Positions 54,554 to 63,279 are shown, counted from the stretch's first letter. The stretch: DNA of 64,000 nucleotides from an uncultured Roseobacter sp. (GCF_947491795.1 NZ_CANLKW010000003.1:620001-684000), one strand, 5' to 3'. Made by a program: numbers and translations. Notes: a model not told the origin generated them from the sequence alone.

Positions 54554-55448
54554 GGATTTTTTCCTTTGCTGCTCAGCTATTTATCCGCGCAGCGAAGCCG
54601 CCTTAAATAATGATTTCAGAACAGCGAAGTTGTATAAATAGAAGCAGTTGCAGGAGACTGCACTGCACATAGAGGGAACTGAACTTGAAACGGGGGCGGG
54701 ACGAAGACCGTCACTATGAGGCACCCTTAGCCGACTGGAACGTAGCTGCGTTGGGCCCTGAAAACCGAATGGGACATCCCAACAATTGGACTGCCAGGCA
54801 TCGTCAGATGCGAAATGGTCACCTCCGTGGAGAACTGTGGCTTCTTGATGGGGTAGAAATTTGACTGTGGTAGGCGTTGGAAATTGCGCTGAAGCAGTGC
54901 TTGCTGGTGTCGGTTTCATAGCACCAATAAGCAGCTGGATATCATATCCTAACCGTGCATTGAGGTCGGGAATGAGGACGGATAACGGGGCACCGCCGTC
55001 CAAGCAACACGCACATTCCTTATGAAAAAAGCGATCAACTCGTCTGAAGTCTGGAACTTCGAAGACCCTCTCCCCTCCACAACCACTTCTTCCAAGTTGG
55101 TTCGCTGGGGGGGGGAGAAAAAGCTCTAATCTGTCTGAGTATGGAAGTTCAGCTTTCAGCTTCACTCAAGTCGCCAGTGATAGTCATCCAAAATCAGTGT
55201 TCTTGGTTCTTTCAAAAAGCAATGAAACGAAACACAAAATCGATGTTCACGCCAGTTGAGCGTCAGCGAATACTGGATGTGCACAGAAGATTTGTGCGGC
55301 ATGTGCGCAAGCAGATGCCAAAGCGACCAAGCTTATGATTGCTTATGGATTTGTTTGCGTTCTGTGCCTGATCGGACTGCATTGGCTTCCCGGATATCTT
55401 TGCAAAACACAACCAGCGCAGGAAAAGGTCTGTGTTCATCAAAGACGC
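54554..55448. other. 895 bases without a supported gene
   Basis: Frames of up to 194 codons exist here, but they have poor composition and no ribosome-binding site. The DNA includes many stop-rich stretches and a G9 run (55108-55116). It may be the remains of broken genes or hold an RNA; I see no clear hairpin or repeat. Confidence 0.45.
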
Positions 55449-55997
55449 TCAATGCTTGGCGGCTTTCAATTCCACCGGGTTCACATAGACGGTGCTGTCA
55501 CCAACAGACACCATCACTTCGCCTTCTTGGATATTCACCTGCATCTGCATGCTGCGGCTGGCCAATTCGGCCAGTTGTTTACTCTCCGATTGAGCGAGGT
55601 TCACCACCGTGAGGTTATCAAACCGCGTGGTGCTGTTCTTGATCTTTGACCACCACATCTCCGCTGGATTGCCGCCATACGAATAGATGATCACGGACTT
55701 GGCCTTACCGCAGGATTGGCGGACGATTTTTTCACTGGGCAAACCCAATGTGATCCACCTGTTGAGTTCACCGCTTAGGCTTCTTTCCCAAATGTCTGGC
55801 TCATCATCAGTCGAAAGACCTTTGGTCATTTCCAGCTGTTCATCCGCATTCAACGCAAACGCCAAAATACGCAGCATCATGCGTTCATCGGTTTCCGAAG
55901 GATGCTTGGCCACAGTCAGTTTGTGCGTCTCATAATAGTGGCGATCCATATCTGAGACAGAGAGCTCGACTTTGTAGATGGTGGCTTTCTGCGCCAT
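55449..55997 (-). CDS. yaeQ: YaeQ-family protein
   Basis: A 182-residue protein of normal YaeQ length. The N-terminus QKATIYKVELSVSDMDRHYY, then AKHPSETDERMMLRILAFAL and FTKGLSTDDEPDIW-like MTKGLSTDDEPDIWERSLSG, are diagnostic. YaeQ has a PD-(D/E)XK-like fold, and a role linked to RfaH-like transcription antitermination was once proposed, but its activity is unknown. In this strain it is in the integrative element, possibly as a cargo copy. It is followed downstream by no same-strand gene for 900 bases. Confidence 0.9.
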   Translation of the reverse strand: MAQKATIYKVELSVSDMDRHYYETHKLTVAKHPSETDERMMLRILAFALNADEQLEMTKGLSTDDEPDIWERSLSGELNRWITLGLPSEKIVRQSCGKAKSVIIYSYGGNPAEMWWSKIKNSTTRFDNLTVVNLAQSESKQLAELASRSMQMQVNIQEGEVMVSVGDSTVYVNPVELKAAKH

Positions 55998-56103
55998 GTT
56001 GGCTCCCGGTTGCTTGGTTAGGGATGCCTATTTGGTCTGATGGGCCAGTGAAAGCTCAAAACCAACCAAAGGGGCACGCAACCAAGTTGGGAAAACCAAC
56101 CAA

Positions 56104-56149
56104 ACTTTCCTGAAAAAACTTCTTCCAAGAACTTCCCCAGAAAAATCCC
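56104..56149. terminator. Dispersed hairpin-rich repeat, copy 4
   Basis: TTTCCTGAAAAAACTTCTTC and AAGAACTTCCCCAGAAAAAT follow directly on the 3' end of the polysaccharide lyase gene. Same family as copies at 36.2 and 44.9 kb; a probable terminator. Confidence 0.5.
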
Positions 56150-56150
56150 A

Positions 56151-56981
56151 TCACATAGGCGGTTGCTGACGTGTCCGACGAATGTCCCGATAATACAATT
56201 CTGCTGGTTGCACCCGACGCAAACTATCCGCGTTGGCCAAGTAGATGCCAAAATCAAAGTGGTTCCGCCCCACATGCTCGGGGATCAAGGTGCGCCCGTT
56301 GAACTGAACCCTTTGCTGGCCATCCACAAACACACGAACTTCCCCATCATTCCCGGTGCTCCAGCGCACATACACAACAAAATGTGCCCACCGCCCCTCA
56401 ATCTCGCGCAGGTCAATCACAGGGATCAATTCATCTGGTTGGCAATCACCGTGACGATGCCCAGGAATGATCTGGCTGGTACGCAAATGCAGCATATGAG
56501 AGTTCCGCCCGCCCCAAATGCCAAAGTTCATGTGCGGGCAAACCCCGTTGTGCCATTGCCCAAACAGATAGTAGCCACGGGTTTGGCGAGGCCCAAAAGG
56601 AAAACCGTCGGGGAAACCAATATCCCATTCATACCAAGCTTCACGGGGCTGAATGCGACCAAAGCGGGTGCCACGATGGTTGTTTTCCGCAAGCTCACTG
56701 CGCACAGCATTGTAGGAACAATCGCCTTGATCCAGAGGGCTACCGCATTCACCGGTTCTGATTTCAAAGCGATGAACTGGACCGTTGCCACTTCCGCCAA
56801 ATGGGTCTGTGCGGATCACGCTGTAGCTGTTGGGTAGGTTCCGGTCCTTTTCAAAGAAGGCCCGTCGCGGCCCTGTTTCCATGCTGTTGTAAGTGAATGT
56901 GCCGTGGTTTTCCTGTGCATGGATTGTCGATGGTTGGGTTGAACCAATCAACAGCACCAAAATTGTGGCGAAGACTTTCAT
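56151..56981 (-). CDS. Secreted polysaccharide lyase (heparin lyase I-like)
   Basis: A 276-residue protein with a signal peptide (VFATILVLLIGSTQPSTIHA, cleaved near residue 22). The mature part looks like the jelly-roll polysaccharide lyase family (heparin lyase I/glucuronan lyase-like): NAVRSELAE, WYEWDIGFPDGFPF, FGQWHNGVCPHMNFGIWGGR, HFVVYVRWSTGNDGEVRVFV and GIYLANADS. It would cleave an acidic polysaccharide outside the cell, perhaps algal or capsular. It is unusual cargo in an element of defence and DNA-modification genes. Confidence 0.78.
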   Translation of the reverse strand: MKVFATILVLLIGSTQPSTIHAQENHGTFTYNSMETGPRRAFFEKDRNLPNSYSVIRTDPFGGSGNGPVHRFEIRTGECGSPLDQGDCSYNAVRSELAENNHRGTRFGRIQPREAWYEWDIGFPDGFPFGPRQTRGYYLFGQWHNGVCPHMNFGIWGGRNSHMLHLRTSQIIPGHRHGDCQPDELIPVIDLREIEGRWAHFVVYVRWSTGNDGEVRVFVDGQQRVQFNGRTLIPEHVGRNHFDFGIYLANADSLRRVQPAELYYRDIRRTRQQPPM

Positions 56982-57015
56982 AAGATATCCCTTTGGGCAA
57001 AATGCGTGAGATTGA

Positions 57016-57038
57016 AAACTTGATCAAATCAAGTTTTT
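57016..57038. terminator. Rho-independent-type hairpin
   Basis: AAACTTGAT-CAA-ATCAAGTTT followed by TT is a perfect 9-bp stem placed between the membrane-protein gene (ends 57045) and the lyase start. The TTGATCAAATCAAG core also occurs at 58201-58214 and 60859-60872. Confidence 0.6.
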
Positions 57039-57044
57039 GGCCAG

Positions 57045-57497
57045 TTAATCGGTCAAGTTGATCGACCGGATGGTTGCTTCCCAACGCAAAAATGGGTGCA
57101 AAGCAGGGTCCACATCATCCAACTGCAACACCGGCCAACACTCGCTCCAAACTTGGTTCACACCGATGATGCGATCCGTGTTGTCGTATCGGGTGGCCAA
57201 AGCGCGGGAGTGGTTCCGCTGATATCCCTGCAGTTTGAAACGCAATCCGGTAATGGCGGCATCACCACCATTTCGCACTGTGATCCGCACATGATCTCTG
57301 GGGCAGTTCTGCGCAAAAGCAGCCGAAATGATCACATTCTCAGTGTCTTCGGCCAGCTGATCTGCCCCATATTTGTACAGCGCAGCAATGCAGCAGAGCC
57401 CAACAATAAGCCAACGCGGATTGCGGAAACCCCACCCCAAAAGGTGGAACGCGAGCAGCAGAAACAGCGCAACAATGAGCCCCGCCAGCAGCGCCAT
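57045..57497 (-). CDS. Small membrane protein with C-terminal soluble domain
   Basis: A 150-residue protein. Two helices at the N-terminus (LLAGLIVALFLLLAFHLLGW; PRWLIVGLCCIAALY), then a beta-sandwich-like domain (CPRDHVRITVRNGGDAAITG; ...RYDNTDRIIGVNQVW...). Unknown family. Its ATG follows directly on the stop of the small gene upstream, so they are co-translated. Confidence 0.6.
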   Translation of the reverse strand: MALLAGLIVALFLLLAFHLLGWGFRNPRWLIVGLCCIAALYKYGADQLAEDTENVIISAAFAQNCPRDHVRITVRNGGDAAITGLRFKLQGYQRNHSRALATRYDNTDRIIGVNQVWSECWPVLQLDDVDPALHPFLRWEATIRSINLTD

Positions 57498-57650
57498 TCA
57501 GCGAAGTTCACCCGCATAATTGTTGAGCACCGAACCCCGCCCGTATTGGGCTTCCAGCTTGCGAACCGCATCTGTTTGTTTCGACGCACTCACTTGCACT
57601 TTGGTGGTCTGTCCATTGCTCAGTCGAACTGTGGCTTCAAAAGTCTTCAT
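57498..57650 (-). CDS. 50-residue protein
   Basis: The start at 57650 (MKTFEATVRLSNGQTTKVQV) is preceded by GGAGCAG. The product is a short beta-alpha-beta unit (SASKQTDAVRKLEAQYGRGS). It is too short to have an assigned function, but it is coupled to the membrane-protein gene, which starts next to its stop codon. It resembles small phage and plasmid proteins that use the same FEATVRL..G pattern. Confidence 0.55.
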   Translation of the reverse strand: MKTFEATVRLSNGQTTKVQVSASKQTDAVRKLEAQYGRGSVLNNYAGELR

Positions 57651-57776
57651 CTGCTGCTCCTTGGCGTTCAAAGACGGGTTTGATCTCAAATATCGGCTCT
57701 TAGAGCCGACTACCGCAGCAATAAGCGAAACCACATTACATGGGCAAGTGCTTTACACGGCTTTATAGATCATCAT

Positions 57777-58121
57777 ATGAGTAAGCAGTTGAAACAAAAC
57801 ATCGGGTTGCGCGTGAAAGCAGCACGTACCCAACAGGGGCTCACACAGGCTCAACTGGCGGAAGCCATCGACAAAGCGTTCGAGACAATTTCCAACATCG
57901 AGCGTGGCAAAACTGCGCCCAACTTTTCCACACTCTATGACATCGCCAATGTGCTGGGTCTGCCCATGCGGGAGTTCTTCGATGTGGATGAAGAGGATCT
58001 AACCGATGCGCGTCAACGTCTTCTCATGCAAGTGAACTCAATGATTGCACAGATGGATGATCGACAGCTGAACTTGCTGTTGAAGTTGGGTCAGGTGCTG
58101 CGGGAAGACGGCGAAAGCTGA
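57777..58121 (+). CDS. XRE-family regulator
   Basis: A 114-residue repressor-like protein. HTH: GLRVKAARTQQGLTQAQLAE followed by TISNIERGKTAPNFSTLYDI. The C-terminal 40 residues are a helical dimerization tail. It is divergent from the small operon at 57.0-57.65 kb and may control it or the element's excision genes. Confidence 0.85.
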   Translation: MSKQLKQNIGLRVKAARTQQGLTQAQLAEAIDKAFETISNIERGKTAPNFSTLYDIANVLGLPMREFFDVDEEDLTDARQRLLMQVNSMIAQMDDRQLNLLLKLGQVLREDGES

Positions 58122-58128
58122 ATTTTCG

Positions 58129-58176
58129 GGGAAGTTTTATTCAAAACTTTTCTCACGAAAGTTTTCCTGCGTTTTT
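58129..58176. terminator. Dispersed hairpin-rich repeat, copy 5
   Basis: AAAACTTTTCTCACGAAAGTTTT is a near-perfect stem like the 19-mer of copies 2 and 3, followed by CCTGCGTTTTT. It is located between two convergent genes and probably terminates both. Confidence 0.6.
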
Positions 58177-58204
58177 ACAGCAGCGATAACCTTCAAGAAC
58201 TTGA

Positions 58205-58393
58205 TCAAATCAAGAAATCTACGCGTTTGGATTGCACATCACAGTTCTCGCAGCGGAAATCATCGTAGCAGCTGTGAAGCGTCCATTCCTGTGCGTTTTC
58301 ATCCCAACACGCATATGCATCCCGTAAGATGTCGGAGCTCCCACAACTTGTGCAGCGTGGCTTTGGCATCTGCTCTGGTTCCACCATCACCAT
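58205..58393 (-). CDS. Small zinc-ribbon protein
   Basis: A 62-residue protein with CTSCGSS and CENCD pairs forming a four-cysteine zinc ribbon, and the segment LRDAYACWDENAQEWTLHSC between them. Such proteins are often found with DUF3768 genes on alphaproteobacterial plasmids. ATGGTGATG overlaps the stop of the DUF3768 gene. Function unknown. Confidence 0.7.
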   Translation of the reverse strand: MVMVEPEQMPKPRCTSCGSSDILRDAYACWDENAQEWTLHSCYDDFRCENCDVQSKRVDFLI

Positions 58394-58734
58394 TCCTCCG
58401 CCAGCATGACGGTGAGCACACGTTTGGTCCTGCTTAGGTCCGTAGGATCATCCGAACCCATGGAATAGTCGTAGTCATACGCGTCAATCTTCCAGAAGCA
58501 GGTTTCGCCCAAATATTCAAAGGTGCCACAGTCGTGCTCCCCGTGTGGGTCGTTGTCCTCTGTGAACACATTGAACTCACTGACAGTCCGAACGATCTCA
58601 TCACCATCCACACTGTTCCGTTTGAGCAGTTCGATGATACCCGCTGTGAGGAACCGCATCCCTGGTATGCTTGGATCACATCGTCGGAACTGGTCGTTCA
58701 GTTGAGCGATGAGCTTGACTGTAGGTGACGCCAT
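58387..58734 (-). CDS. DUF3768 protein
   Basis: A 115-residue protein with the DUF3768 signature: IAQLNDQFRRCDPSIPG, FTEDNDPHGEHDCGTFE, CFWKIDAYDYDYSMGSDDP and KRVLTVMLAEEW. It is common on plasmids and islands of alphaproteobacteria; function unknown. The start at 58734 is chosen from the family's N-terminus. It is coupled to the zinc-ribbon gene. Confidence 0.85.
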   Translation of the reverse strand: MASPTVKLIAQLNDQFRRCDPSIPGMRFLTAGIIELLKRNSVDGDEIVRTVSEFNVFTEDNDPHGEHDCGTFEYLGETCFWKIDAYDYDYSMGSDDPTDLSRTKRVLTVMLAEEW

Positions 58735-58807
58735 TGGGGACCTCATACTGTGGGGTCCAAAGCAGTTATGGCGATATGGTTCAAAGAGCGACTGAAGAAT
58801 GACTAAT

Positions 58808-58892
58808 TGAAGCCGCCGTTCGTGCAGCATGCAGCGGATTCAACGAAAGAGCCCAATGCGCCGAATGCTGCGGTGTTCATCAATGTCCGCCT
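58808..58892 (+). repeat. Dispersed intergenic repeat, family 2, copy C
   Basis: GCCGCCGTTCGTGCAG, GAGCCCAATGCGCCGAATGC and AATGTCCGCC repeat the block order of copies A and B. Confidence 0.45.
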
Positions 58893-59029
58893 TGCTAGTT
58901 GCGGCCCCAAAAGTGACAGGTTCAAAGCTATTTATGGCGTACAGATATTAGCAAGACGCTTATGTCAGGTGTACAGGACTTGCCGCCATCAGCTCCGCTA
59001 GATTTTCCGTTCGAAGAACAACGCCCACG

Positions 59030-60223
59030 TTACCCGATTAGGAACTCCGCGAGCGTGCGGTTGTAGCTCTCCCAGCATGGGCTACCGTACAGGGGCACGT
59101 GGTTGGCCGTCTCAAGAACCACCAGTTCGGCCCCCGGAATGCCCGCCGCCAGCTTTTGTGCTTGCGACAGGGGGTGCACGGAATCGTCGCGCGCATGCAG
59201 GATCAACACCGGGCAGCGCACTTGGCCTAGCAGATGCGCGACTGTCGCATTGTTGACCGATTCGCGGGCGCGCAGCATCATCTCGGGTGGGCAAGCAGCC
59301 TGCGACATGTGCTGGATTTCGCGCCTTTCCTCTACTGGGCCTTCGGGAAAGTAGGTCGTCGCAAAGCCACTCGCGAAGGCGCTTTCGGGCCGCGCCCAGC
59401 CCTCGGCTATCATGCTCTTCAACGCGTCGGGCGACGGATCCGCGCTGCGACGCGACCGCCCCTCGACATATCCGCCCACGATTGCCAACCGTTCAAGCCG
59501 CTCGGGATAGAGCGCCGCGAAAGTCAGCGCGGGAATACATCCGCCCGAATAGGACACTGCGGCAAAGCGGTCAAAGCCGGCCGCATCGACGACAGCCGCT
59601 GCGTCACGCGCCTCGATTTCAAAGTCCAGGTCACGCAGGACTCGTTCCGACTGGCCGCTACCGACGTTGTCGAAGCGCAGGTATCGTGTGTAGAGCGCCA
59701 TCGACGATATCCAAGATCGATGAAGCCCGTAGGCCCATTCGAGTTCCAGATCGTGGAGTGACGGAGGGCCGAACCGCAGCACGGGCGTGCCTTCACCGCT
59801 GACGGCATATGCGATTGCATTGCCATCCTCGCTTCGGCAAAAGCGAATTCGCTGGGCCGCCGGAGTGGTCGTCGGAGAAGGGGCCGCAACCGAGACATCA
59901 TCTGGGGCGTTCGCGTCACCCTCCACCTCTGCCACAAGCATCAGCCCCCGCCGTGCAACGGTTCGGATGACCGCTTGTTCCTTGCCGGTGTCACCTACCG
60001 CCTTTCGCGCCCCCGCGATGCAGGCGGAGATCGCTGACTCCGACACCACCCTCCCGTCCCAAACCTCTTCTACCATCCGGTCTCGGGTCACAAGGTCCCC
60101 GGCATTGCGCACCAACAGATGGATCAGGTCGAACACTTTGGGCTCGACGGCAACTTTGCTGCCGCCACGCGTGAGCGTCAGGCGGGCGTCGTCCAGCGTG
60201 CAATCGGCGAAGTGGTGTTCCAT
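59030..60223 (-). CDS. Winged-helix domain fused to alpha/beta hydrolase
   Basis: A 397-residue protein. Residues 1-105 are an OmpR/CadC-type winged helix (VFDLIHLLVRNAGDLVTRDR; VSESAISACIAGARKAVGD). From about residue 140 there is an alpha/beta hydrolase: YLRFDNVGSGQSE, the nucleophile elbow VSYSGG, the acid in LILHARDDSVHPL and the final His in TANHVPLYG. This fusion is common in Rhodobacteraceae. It probably senses or turns over a small acyl compound and regulates transcription; targets unknown. The coding DNA is GC-richer than the rest of the element. The start at 60223 (MEHHFADCTL) fits the wHTH domain. Confidence 0.82.
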   Translation of the reverse strand: MEHHFADCTLDDARLTLTRGGSKVAVEPKVFDLIHLLVRNAGDLVTRDRMVEEVWDGRVVSESAISACIAGARKAVGDTGKEQAVIRTVARRGLMLVAEVEGDANAPDDVSVAAPSPTTTPAAQRIRFCRSEDGNAIAYAVSGEGTPVLRFGPPSLHDLELEWAYGLHRSWISSMALYTRYLRFDNVGSGQSERVLRDLDFEIEARDAAAVVDAAGFDRFAAVSYSGGCIPALTFAALYPERLERLAIVGGYVEGRSRRSADPSPDALKSMIAEGWARPESAFASGFATTYFPEGPVEERREIQHMSQAACPPEMMLRARESVNNATVAHLLGQVRCPVLILHARDDSVHPLSQAQKLAAGIPGAELVVLETANHVPLYGSPCWESYNRTLAEFLIG

Positions 60224-60379
60224 GTGCCCATAACTAAAACGCTTTTTGAGGGCCTCGCCAACAAAAATCCAAACGCCCGTAGAGTTTCCCAAGACAATCC
60301 AAAGGGTTTCCAAACCTTTCCCACAAGCAAGGGCATGCGGGACCGTCCACCTTTGGGTCATTAGCCAAGGAGACAAACC

Positions 60380-60574
60380 ATGATGACCCCTTTTCACACC
60401 GACCTTACGAAATACAGCACCCCAGTCGCCCCAACCACGCATGAGCGTCACGCGATGCGCAGTCTGCGCCAAGTCCGCCGCGTAGCGCTCTCCGCGTTCA
60501 TAAAATGGGTCCTGTCGCATGTCCCGCGCTTCCCGGTCGCGGCGAAGCGGTCGCGCGCCAACGCGACATCCTGA
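60380..60574 (+). CDS. Small basic protein, divergent from the wHTH-hydrolase
   Basis: A 64-residue basic protein (MMTPFHTDLTKYSTPVAPTT; then MRSLRQVRRVALSAFIKWVL). AAGGAGACAAACC directly precedes its ATG, a strong ribosome-binding site. It is divergent from the wHTH-hydrolase gene (156 bases), a possible target of that regulator. Small basic proteins such as DUF1127 have similar composition, but I do not claim membership. Confidence 0.45.
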   Translation: MMTPFHTDLTKYSTPVAPTTHERHAMRSLRQVRRVALSAFIKWVLSHVPRFPVAAKRSRANATS

Positions 60575-60896
60575 TACCAACACGCCTGCCAATTCGACCA
60601 GTACCTTCGCAGCAGTATGCAAATGCTGCTTTCCCTTCAGCTAGAATGCTTTGCGGTGGCGTGTAGTCATGCAAGGGCGGTCTAACGAGCATCGCAGGAT
60701 CTTCCAAACTGTCAGGCTTTCTGCAAAGAGTGTGAACAACCGATCGTAGCACGGCCGAACTCCGAAGCCGATCTTAGCGCAGCCGCAGCAAATTGGTGCT
60801 TTGGCCGCCGTTTACCCGTTCAATTATTCTGCTGCGAAGGTCCACTTCAACTAAAGAGTTGATCAAATCAAGATTTTGCGACGCAACGAACCGCAC

Positions 60897-60961
60897 AAAA
60901 ACTCTTAAAAACTTTCGTCACGAAAATTCGTAGCGAGACTTTCCTGCGAAAAGAAATTTGT
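60897..60961. repeat. Dispersed hairpin-rich repeat, copy 6
   Basis: AAAACTTTCGTCACGAAAATT is an imperfect stem, followed by GACTTTCCTGCGAAAAGAAA. Same family as the hairpins at 30.3-58.2 kb, but here it does not follow a gene directly. Confidence 0.5.
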
Positions 60962-61083
60962 CTTGACAACCACTTGGCCACAAACCGCAAAAACCACAGA
61001 TTTCACCAAACAATTCCAGCAGCTTAAACCCACATCATCATTCCCAAAGCACCATAAGCACGGCAAGGAGCGTTGCTAGGCTG

Positions 61084-61173
61084 ATGTGCTAGAACTGTGC
61101 TAAGCGCACGGCGCGGCGCTCACAACACACTGTGCTAACAGGTGTTTTCCCAACTGTGCTAACACTGTGATAG
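61084..61173 (+). repeat. ACTGTGCTAA direct repeats near attR
   Basis: Three perfect copies of ACTGTGCTAA start at 61094, 61129 and 61153. Imperfect copies are ATGTGCTAG (61084) and ACTGTGATAG (61164). All are on one strand, 75-165 bases from the tRNA 3' end. They are candidate arm-type sites for the integrase or sites for an excision factor. Confidence 0.6.
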
Positions 61174-61247
61174 GATATTTTCGGGTTTTCAGCGATTTAT
61201 GCTGCATCGCAGAAATCCAGCAAGCTACTGTTTTCGCTTGATTTAAA

Positions 61248-61322
61248 TGGTGCCCGGGGGCGGAATCGAACCACCGACACGAGGATTTTCAATCCACTGC
61301 TCTACCCCTGAGCTACCCGGGC
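61248..61322 (-). tRNA. tRNA-Phe (GAA)
   Basis: A 75-base tRNA with encoded CCA. Acceptor stem GCCCGGG/CCCGGGC, D-arm GCTCAGGGGTAGAGC, anticodon stem-loop GTGGA-TTGAAAA-TCCTC giving anticodon GAA, and T-arm GGTGG-TTCGATT-CCGCC. It is complete and serves as attR: 61248-61293 is duplicated at 27807-27852. It is transcribed leftward, toward the element. Confidence 0.95.
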
Positions 61323-61493
61323 ACGGGATGCCAAACACATGGCTGGGTGAGCGGGTTCTAGGAGTTTGTTGCCAGGGTGTCCAGAGCCTTTTTGCCGTCT
61401 TCACACATTGCTTTGGATGTTGATGACGTATTGGCCTTTACACGGCTCAGGGACGCACACTGCCGGTTTGTCTGAACCCGTCAACAGTGCGCT

Positions 61494-61694
61494 TCAGTGG
61501 GGCCTTTCCAGCTTGTCTTCGGATTGTGCGGCCTCGTCAAGAGCTTCCTGCAGCTCGTCAATGCTGTCAGGATCTTCAGATGCCACCGCGTAACTACCGT
61601 TGAACCAGCGGGCCAGATCCAGATCGGCGCAGCGTTTTGAGCAGAACGGACGCAGGCTCTGGACCACAGGTTTTCCGCAGATCGGACAACTCAC
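61494..61694 (-). CDS. yacG: DNA gyrase inhibitor YacG
   Basis: A 66-residue zinc protein: CPICGKP and PFCSKRCADLDLARWFNGSY. YacG binds GyrB and inhibits gyrase. Normal length with an acidic C-terminal tail. ATGA overlap with the RNase E/G gene; last gene of the maf-rng-yacG operon. Confidence 0.93.
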   Translation of the reverse strand: MSCPICGKPVVQSLRPFCSKRCADLDLARWFNGSYAVASEDPDSIDELQEALDEAAQSEDKLERPH

Positions 61695-62713
61695 GTAAAA
61701 ACCTCCGACAATGGCAGCCGGGCACGTTTACGCTGTAGTTCATAGTGACCCAGCGGTGTCCATCCGACAAGCGCAGTGTCAGTGTCGTCATTGCGCAGGG
61801 CCTGCCTGAGCGCCGTCTCAAAACTGCGCCGGTCCTTTTTGGGCATTGGTGCGGGATCGATGACGATCTGGCCGCCCAGGCCGCGCAACCTGAGAGCGCG
61901 GGGCAAAGCCCGGGCACAGGCAAGATTTGCACGCAGACCAGCCGCCAGGGACACATCGGCACCTGTGTTCACGTCCACAGCAACGAGCGCGCGTGTCGGC
62001 TCTACAAACATCGCACCGCCACCCTCAAGCGCAACACGCGGTGAGTGCAAGGCTTCAATGGCATCCAGCGCGCCATGTACCTCCAGGCCACCCGGCTCGG
62101 TGCTGACCTCGGCCGGTGCCGTCCACTCGCGCCATGCCACGATGTGAGGACCGTCGCCCTCGACCAGGGTCTCCGCTCCCTGCCCTGTGTCTGTAGCGAC
62201 CCGCTCCGCAAGTGCAGCCATAGCCGCAATGTCGTCGGCGATGTCATCGCCTCCCACGCCGTCACAGCATGAGCGCAGGATCAGACCGTCCTCTGAGCCC
62301 TCCATCGCATCATGTGCGATCTCAAGCAGTCGGTCGCGTTCGGCTTCATCACGAACTGTGCGGCTGATGTTAAGCCCCAGAGCACCGGGCGTAATGATCG
62401 CGTAACGGCTCTTGAAGAGCAGTTTCTGTGTCACAGGCAGCGCCTTGCCGGGTTCCGCATATCCGGTCACCTGCACGAGGATCATTTGCCCGGGTGCCAG
62501 CCCACGGATCTGGCGCAGGAAAGCAGGGCCATCAGGTGTTTTCAGGAACATGCCGCCCTGCCCTTTCACAGGCCGGTCGGCGATTGCGCGATAAACCGTT
62601 CCAGGGCGCGGCTGATCAGTATCCGTCAGCAGATCATCCAGATGCCCGTCCACCATCAACGCCGCGGTTTCGCGGCCCTGCCAGTGATCCAGAATAACGG
62701 TTCGTCCTTTCAT
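61691..62713 (-). CDS. rng: Ribonuclease E/G, short form
   Basis: A 340-residue RNase E/G-family endonuclease. The catalytic region is [11 protein letters not shown] and [11 protein letters not shown] (Mg-binding aspartates). It is shorter than E. coli RNase G (about 490), lacking the C-terminal zinc-link CPxCxG, which is the typical short alphaproteobacterial paralog next to maf and yacG. It processes rRNA or mRNA. The start at 62713 overlaps the maf stop by 4 bases. Confidence 0.88.
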   Translation of the reverse strand: MKGRTVILDHWQGRETAALMVDGHLDDLLTDTDQPRPGTVYRAIADRPVKGQGGMFLKTPDGPAFLRQIRGLAPGQMILVQVTGYAEPGKALPVTQKLLFKSRYAIITPGALGLNISRTVRDEAERDRLLEIAHDAMEGSEDGLILRSCCDGVGGDDIADDIAAMAALAERVATDTGQGAETLVEGDGPHIVAWREWTAPAEVSTEPGGLEVHGALDAIEALHSPRVALEGGGAMFVEPTRALVAVDVNTGADVSLAAGLRANLACARALPRALRLRGLGGQIVIDPAPMPKKDRRSFETALRQALRNDDTDTALVGWTPLGHYELQRKRARLPLSEVFT

Positions 62714-63276
62714 GAAAACACCTTTATGCCAAAGGCCTGCAACAGGCTCGCCGTCTCTGAAAGCGGGAGTCCGACAATACCGGTGAACGAGCCACTGATC
62801 CATGGGATCAGTGCACCCGCCGGACCCTGGATACCATAACCGCCCGCTTTCCCCCGCCAGTCATCTGTTGCGAGATAGCCAGCAATCTCCGATTGCGACA
62901 AAGACTTCATCCGCACCATGCTGACGACGTCTTTTTCCGCAATTTGCTCACCTTTTCGCACCGCCACAGCAGTAATGACGCGGTGCCGGCGACCCGACAT
63001 TGCACTCAGAAAAGCCCGCGCCTCGTCTGCATCTGCGGGTTTTCCAAGGATGCGTCGCCCCAGGGCCACGGTGGTATCCGCACAAAGCACCACGTCACCG
63101 TCTTCTGCGGGGACGGCCAGCGCTTTTTCACGGGCCATCCGCGCGCAGTATGGCCGCGGCAGTTCACCGATTTGCGGGCTCTCGTCGATGTCAGGTGCCC
63201 TGATTTCGTCCGGCACAACACCGATTTGCGCCAGCAATTCCTTGCGGCGCGGCGAGCCTGACCCGAGAATAAACAA
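62710..63276 (-). CDS. maf: Maf nucleotide pyrophosphatase
   Basis: A 188-residue Maf/YhdE protein: [18 protein letters not shown] at the N-terminus, [20 protein letters not shown] in the middle, and [10 protein letters not shown]. It hydrolyses non-canonical or modified nucleoside triphosphates (dTTP/UTP, m5UTP class). It is in the operon infA-maf-rng-yacG, 3 bases after infA. Confidence 0.93.
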   Translation of the reverse strand: MFILGSGSPRRKELLAQIGVVPDEIRAPDIDESPQIGELPRPYCARMAREKALAVPAEDGDVVLCADTTVALGRRILGKPADADEARAFLSAMSGRRHRVITAVAVRKGEQIAEKDVVSMVRMKSLSQSEIAGYLATDDWRGKAGGYGIQGPAGALIPWISGSFTGIVGLPLSETASLLQAFGIKVFS

Positions 63277-63279
63277 GGG

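Larger units (their letters stand above)
60575..61247. other. Right end of the element, non-coding
   Basis: About 670 bases without a supported gene. It contains TTGATCAAATCAAG (60859-60872), a hairpin-rich repeat (60897-60961) and a cluster of ACTGTGCTAA direct repeats (61094-61173) just inside the right attachment site. The cluster is in the position expected for integrase arm sites. Confidence 0.6.

Noticed and set aside
54581..55165. A 194-codon gene on the minus strand
   Set aside because: Poor composition, no ribosome-binding site and no recognisable domain; treated as non-coding.
58200..58214. TTGATCAAATCAAG as a third regulatory palindrome
   Set aside because: This copy overlaps the end of the zinc-ribbon coding region, so it may be chance; only the 57.0 kb copy makes a good terminator.
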